Origin: Bryobacterales bacterium
GTDB taxonomy: Bacteria > Acidobacteriota > Terriglobia > Bryobacterales > Bryobacteraceae
Direction: 5' to 3'
Assembly (NCBI GenBank): GCA_947467185.1
Contig: CANIHR010000009.1
Span: 1-42,950 of the forward strand
Length of the DNA: 42,950 nucleotides
Part shown: one piece after another, positions 40,458-42,950 of the stretch
Numbering within the stretch: the stretch's first letter is position 1
How the letters are laid out: every line of letters starts with the position of its first letter
Program-made: the position numbers and the translations under genes
Notes under the pieces: model-generated
Seen by the model: the letters and a program-made list of their open reading frames with translations, nothing else
Databases searched by the model: none
Told to the model about the DNA's origin: nothing

Positions 40458-41276
40458 ATGCGCAAAGCCATCACTACCGCAGTTCTGACGTTTTCTGTGT
40501 TGACTTGTGCCTGGGGGCAAGCGCCTCCGGGGGCGGGTCCGGGACGCGGTGGTGGTGGCGGCGCGGCGTTTCCGCAGCGTGCTCCCGGCGACCCCGCCGT
40601 GGTGGCTCGCGGCCGGGCGCAGTATGGGATCCACTGCAATTTCTGCCACGGGTCGGACGCCCGCGGAGGTGAGGGCGGGCCAAACCTGCTGCGCTCCGAT
40701 ATTGTCCTGAATGATCAAAAGGGTGAGGGGATTGCCCCGGTGGTGCTGAACGGGCGTGGCGAGATGCCGAGTCTGCAACTGACTGCCGGACAGATCGCGG
40801 ATATCGCGGCGTTCATCCACAATTTTCCGGTTAACAACCGAGATCCGGCACGCTTCAAGCCGCCAACGATTCTGGTGGGAAATGCGGCAGCAGGCGAAGC
40901 ATTTTTTAAGACTACCTGCGCAGGTTGCCACTCCGTGACCGGCGACCTGAAGGGGATTGGCGCGAAGTTCGCGGACCCGAAGGCGCTGCAGAACTACTGG
41001 CTGCTGCCGGCGGGCGGCGGTCGGGGCGCGGTGGCTCCGGCGCACCTGAAGCCGGTGACCGTGACGGTGGGAACGACCACCGGACGGCTGGTTCGTATCG
41101 ACGATTTTGTGGTGACGCTGGCGCTGCCGAATGGCTCGCAGCAAACGTTCCGCCGCAGTGGCGATGTGCCGAAGGTTGTGATCAACGACCCCATGCAGGG
41201 CCATAAGGATCTGTTCCCGAAGTATAAGGACGACGACATCCACAACCTGACTTCGTACCTGGTGACGGTTAAGTAG
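40458..41276 (+). CDS. Second diheme cytochrome c, paralog of 37872-38753
   Basis: A 272-residue exported protein closely matching the first cytochrome of the operon: signal peptide to about residue 20, a Gly/Arg-rich stretch GRGGGGGAA (29-37), heme 1 at C60-N-F-C-H64, M104 in RGEMPSL, heme 2 at C155-A-G-C-H159, and the same C-terminal domain (GRLVRIDDFVVTLALPNG..., KVVINDPMQGHKDL). The internal Gly-rich insert after heme 2 is shorter than in the paralog. GAGGTG precedes the ATG at 40458. The futalosine hydrolase gene begins directly after its stop. Two copies flanking one quinoprotein suggest either duplication with specialisation or a heterodimeric electron relay. Confidence 0.9.
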   Translation: MRKAITTAVLTFSVLTCAWGQAPPGAGPGRGGGGGAAFPQRAPGDPAVVARGRAQYGIHCNFCHGSDARGGEGGPNLLRSDIVLNDQKGEGIAPVVLNGRGEMPSLQLTAGQIADIAAFIHNFPVNNRDPARFKPPTILVGNAAAGEAFFKTTCAGCHSVTGDLKGIGAKFADPKALQNYWLLPAGGGRGAVAPAHLKPVTVTVGTTTGRLVRIDDFVVTLALPNGSQQTFRRSGDVPKVVINDPMQGHKDLFPKYKDDDIHNLTSYLVTVK

Positions 41277-41912
41277 TTGGCCGCCGACCTGGTTGTCTGC
41301 ACCGCGACGGACCTGGAGAGCGCACTGCTGCGTTCCCTACTGCCCGCGGAAGTTCCACTAGTGGTGACAGGCGTGGGCGCGGTGAATGCCGCGATTGCGC
41401 TGACGCGGTTTCTGGAGCGTGAGGGCACGAAAGCGGTGGTAGTCTGCGGGATTGGTGGGGCGTATCCTGGTTCCGGGCTGGCCGTTGGGGATATCGCGTG
41501 GGCGAAAAGTGAAGCCTATGGGGATCTGGGCGCGGCTTCGCCGCAAGGGTTCCTCGATATGCAGACGATGGGCTTTCCGGTCATCAGTGGTGATAACCCC
41601 GTTTACAACGTGCTGCCGCTGCAGTTGCGGCCAGCCGGAGCGGAATGGGTTCGTTTTGTCACGGTGAATACCTGTACCGGCAGCGATGCGTCCGCGGCGG
41701 AACTGGTGGGGCGCACCGGCGGTGCTGTCGAGAACATGGAGGGCGCGGCAGTCGCTCATGTCGCACGGCTATACGGCATCCCGTGTGGCGAGGTCCGGGG
41801 AATCAGCAATCCGGTTGGAAACCGCGACCGCAGCGTGTGGCGCGTGAAGGACGCGGCACTGGCTGCTCAGGAAGCCCTGCTGGCTGCACTCCAAGAATTA
41901 AGACAGAGTTGA
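41277..41912 (+). CDS. mqnB: Futalosine hydrolase MqnB
   Basis: A 211-residue member of the nucleoside phosphorylase/hydrolase fold. LVVCTATDLESALL opens the domain, VVCGIGGAYPGSGLAVGDI near 58-76 is the base/ribose binding segment, and VENMEGAAVAHVARLYGIPCGEVRGISNPVGNRD near 150-183 carries the ENMEGAA catalytic region seen in MTA/SAH-type hydrolases and the NxVGxRDR motif typical of futalosine hydrolase. It releases hypoxanthine from futalosine, the second step of the futalosine route to menaquinone. The start is TTG at 41277, directly after the cytochrome stop, so it is translated with the cytochrome operon. Its last 15 bases overlap the convergent lipoprotein gene. Confidence 0.85.
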   Translation: MAADLVVCTATDLESALLRSLLPAEVPLVVTGVGAVNAAIALTRFLEREGTKAVVVCGIGGAYPGSGLAVGDIAWAKSEAYGDLGAASPQGFLDMQTMGFPVISGDNPVYNVLPLQLRPAGAEWVRFVTVNTCTGSDASAAELVGRTGGAVENMEGAAVAHVARLYGIPCGEVRGISNPVGNRDRSVWRVKDAALAAQEALLAALQELRQS

Positions 41913-42497
41913 CAGGAACGTCCCGGTAGTCGCTTCTACCAGGACGGAGAAGACACTGCTGCCGACGCTTTCACCCCAGATGACGCGCCACACCGGCAGG
42001 TTGATGTTGCGGCCCATCTCCAGGTAGTAAGAGATCGGCATGGTGGGGTTCTTCTTCGCGTACTCGCCGCCGTGCTTCATAGCCACTTCCAGCGCCGCGT
42101 CGGTATCGATCTTGGCCGCCGCGATCACGAACGAGCGGTGATCGTCCGCCCACTGGTTCGCCGCGTCCGCGAACACACCCTTGCGCAGCGTGGGGCTGAC
42201 ATCGAAGACACAATCCACGTAGGCCCGCTTCTGGCCTTTGGCCTGTGAAGCGAAGACCACCTGCCACGCACCGGTCTTGCCGGGCTGCGGCTTCACCTGA
42301 GCGATATCCATGCTGGAGACATGCAGGATGCTGACGTCGGGTGCCCACTGTCGCGCCATGCCATACGCCTGATAGAGGGCACGAAGGCCGGTAATCGGCT
42401 CAGCGGGTTTGGCCGCTTCCTTGACAGGCGTGTCGGAGCCACACGCCGTGATCATCAGGGCGGCAGGCGTGAGGGCGAGCAGTTCGCGGCGATTCAT
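41898..42497 (-). CDS. Putative lipoprotein of unknown function
   Basis: A 199-residue exported protein. The N-terminus [19 protein letters not shown]19 ends in a lipobox (MITAC), with a twin arginine before it, so the mature protein is probably lipid-anchored at C19. The body has [30 protein letters not shown] near 40-69, [24 protein letters not shown] near 80-103 and a final segment [28 protein letters not shown] typical of PepSY-like small beta domains, but no firm family call is possible. It separates mqnB and mqnD and is convergent with the first and divergent from the second (76 bases). Confidence 0.75.
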   Translation of the reverse strand: MNRRELLALTPAALMITACGSDTPVKEAAKPAEPITGLRALYQAYGMARQWAPDVSILHVSSMDIAQVKPQPGKTGAWQVVFASQAKGQKRAYVDCVFDVSPTLRKGVFADAANQWADDHRSFVIAAAKIDTDAALEVAMKHGGEYAKKNPTMPISYYLEMGRNINLPVWRVIWGESVGSSVFSVLVEATTGTFLSTLS

Positions 42498-42573
42498 GCA
42501 CCTTCAGTGTAGACCTGTCCTACAAGCTCAACAGGGGGCCATGAGATACTTGTGGTTTCGACCGCAGGAAACC

Positions 42574-42950
42574 ATGTCTTCTTCTACACCTCTTGAAATC
42601 GCCACCGCGCACAGTCCTGATTCCGATGACGCTTTCATGTTTTACGCCCTGGCCACGAAGAAACTTCGCTCTTCGATGGTTACTTTCAAGCACCAGTTGG
42701 CGGATATTGAGACCCTGAACAAGAAAGCGCAGGAAGGGTTTTACGACCTGACCGCCATCTCGTACCACGCGTATCCGTATGTTTCTGATAAATATGTAAT
42801 TATGGCCGCCGGATCGAGCATCGGCGATGGTTATGGTCCGTCAGTCGTGGCACAGCACCCGATGGACGCATCCGAGATCAAGGGCAAGAAGATTGCTGTC
42901 CCCGGACTGAAGACGACGGCATACCTGGCACTGAAGATTTTTGAGCCTGA
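42574..42950 (+). CDS. mqnD: 1,4-dihydroxy-6-naphthoate synthase MqnD, N-terminal part
   Basis: The gene runs off the right edge; 125 residues are seen. They match the start of Mqn[25 protein letters not shown] near residues 6-29, [27 protein letters not shown] near 42-68, [14 protein letters not shown] near 79-92 and [18 protein letters not shown]. MqnD cleaves cyclic dehypoxanthinylfutalosine to 1,4-dihydroxy-6-naphthoate in the futalosine menaquinone pathway. The ATG at 42574 is preferred: AGGAA lies seven bases upstream and it starts the conserved domain; ATG at 42541 is in frame but has no ribosome site. Confidence 0.88.
   Translation, partial: MSSSTPLEIATAHSPDSDDAFMFYALATKKLRSSMVTFKHQLADIETLNKKAQEGFYDLTAISYHAYPYVSDKYVIMAAGSSIGDGYGPSVVAQHPMDASEIKGKKIAVPGLKTTAYLALKIFEP

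Noticed and set aside
39365-40639. Minus-strand open frame of about 424 codons opposite the quinoprotein and cytochrome
   Set aside because: Antisense to two genes with strong motifs; its own translation shows no recognisable domain.

Overview
The window is a gene-dense stretch of bacterial chromosome, GC-rich, with about 45 genes and no intergenic gap over about 170 bases. The gene content points to the Acidobacteriota, most likely a Bryobacter/Solibacter-type member (inference from content; no marker gene was compared). The supporting families are DUF1549/DUF1553 plus DUF1501 pairs, secreted amidohydrolases, ThuA proteins, a DUF5117-type zinc metalloprotease, PQQ beta-propeller enzymes with small cytochromes c, a PEP-CTERM protein, DUF4342, and the futalosine route to menaquinone. 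I see no phage, insertion sequence, CRISPR array or integrase.

Layout. 1-4155 (+) is a tightly overlapping operon: the end of a DUF1549/DUF1553 protein, a DUF1501 protein, a truncated-hemoglobin/ankyrin fusion, and a secreted amidohydrolase. 4156-6946 (-) holds a second amidohydrolase, a DUF6282-like hydrolase and a D-threonine-aldolase-like PLP enzyme. Divergent from these, 6972-10963 (+) holds an aminotransferase and a fused FAD/Fe-S 2-hydroxyacid dehydrogenase. 10969-14365 (+) holds two methyltransferases, a Wzt-like ABC ATPase and a small membrane protein. 14370-17544 (-) is a two-component system with a secreted VOC-domain protein, divergent from a Spy/CpxP-like periplasmic protein (17706-18281). 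18286-20765 (-) is a lipid pair, acyl-CoA ligase and acyltransferase. 20870-27343 holds a monoheme cytochrome c, a MerR regulator with a small CxxC protein, an FMN 2-hydroxyacid oxidase, an ECF sigma/anti-sigma pair, tadA and an unusual zinc-knuckle SDR protein. 27353-31133 holds two small genes (-) and a ThuA plus heme/PQQ protein pair (+). 31151-34593 (-) holds a methyltransferase, tRNA-Arg(CCG) and a large metalloprotease. 34703-37769 holds small membrane proteins, an EamA transporter, a YihY/BrkB protein and a PEP-CTERM protein. 37872-41912 (+) is a cytochrome - quinoprotein - cytochrome operon ending in mqnB. A lipoprotein (-) and the start of mqnD (+) close the window.

Working together. 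Much of the content is periplasmic oxidation feeding electrons through small cytochromes (20870, 29355, 37872-41276) and flavin dehydrogenases (8132, 22086) into a menaquinone pool, for which mqnB and mqnD supply two steps. Three signalling modules are visible: the two-component system with a likely binding site at 17575-17605, the sigma/anti-sigma pair, and the MerR gene.

Most of the window is ordinary chromosome. The items most worth a second look are the globin-ankyrin fusion with an 11-C tract, the SDR-like protein lacking the usual catalytic Tyr, the Wzt-like ATPase paired with two methyltransferases but no permease, the direct repeats between the two-component operon and the Spy-like gene, and the Gly/Arg-rich linkers shared by several exported proteins. 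Functions are assigned from motifs read by eye; no database search was run.
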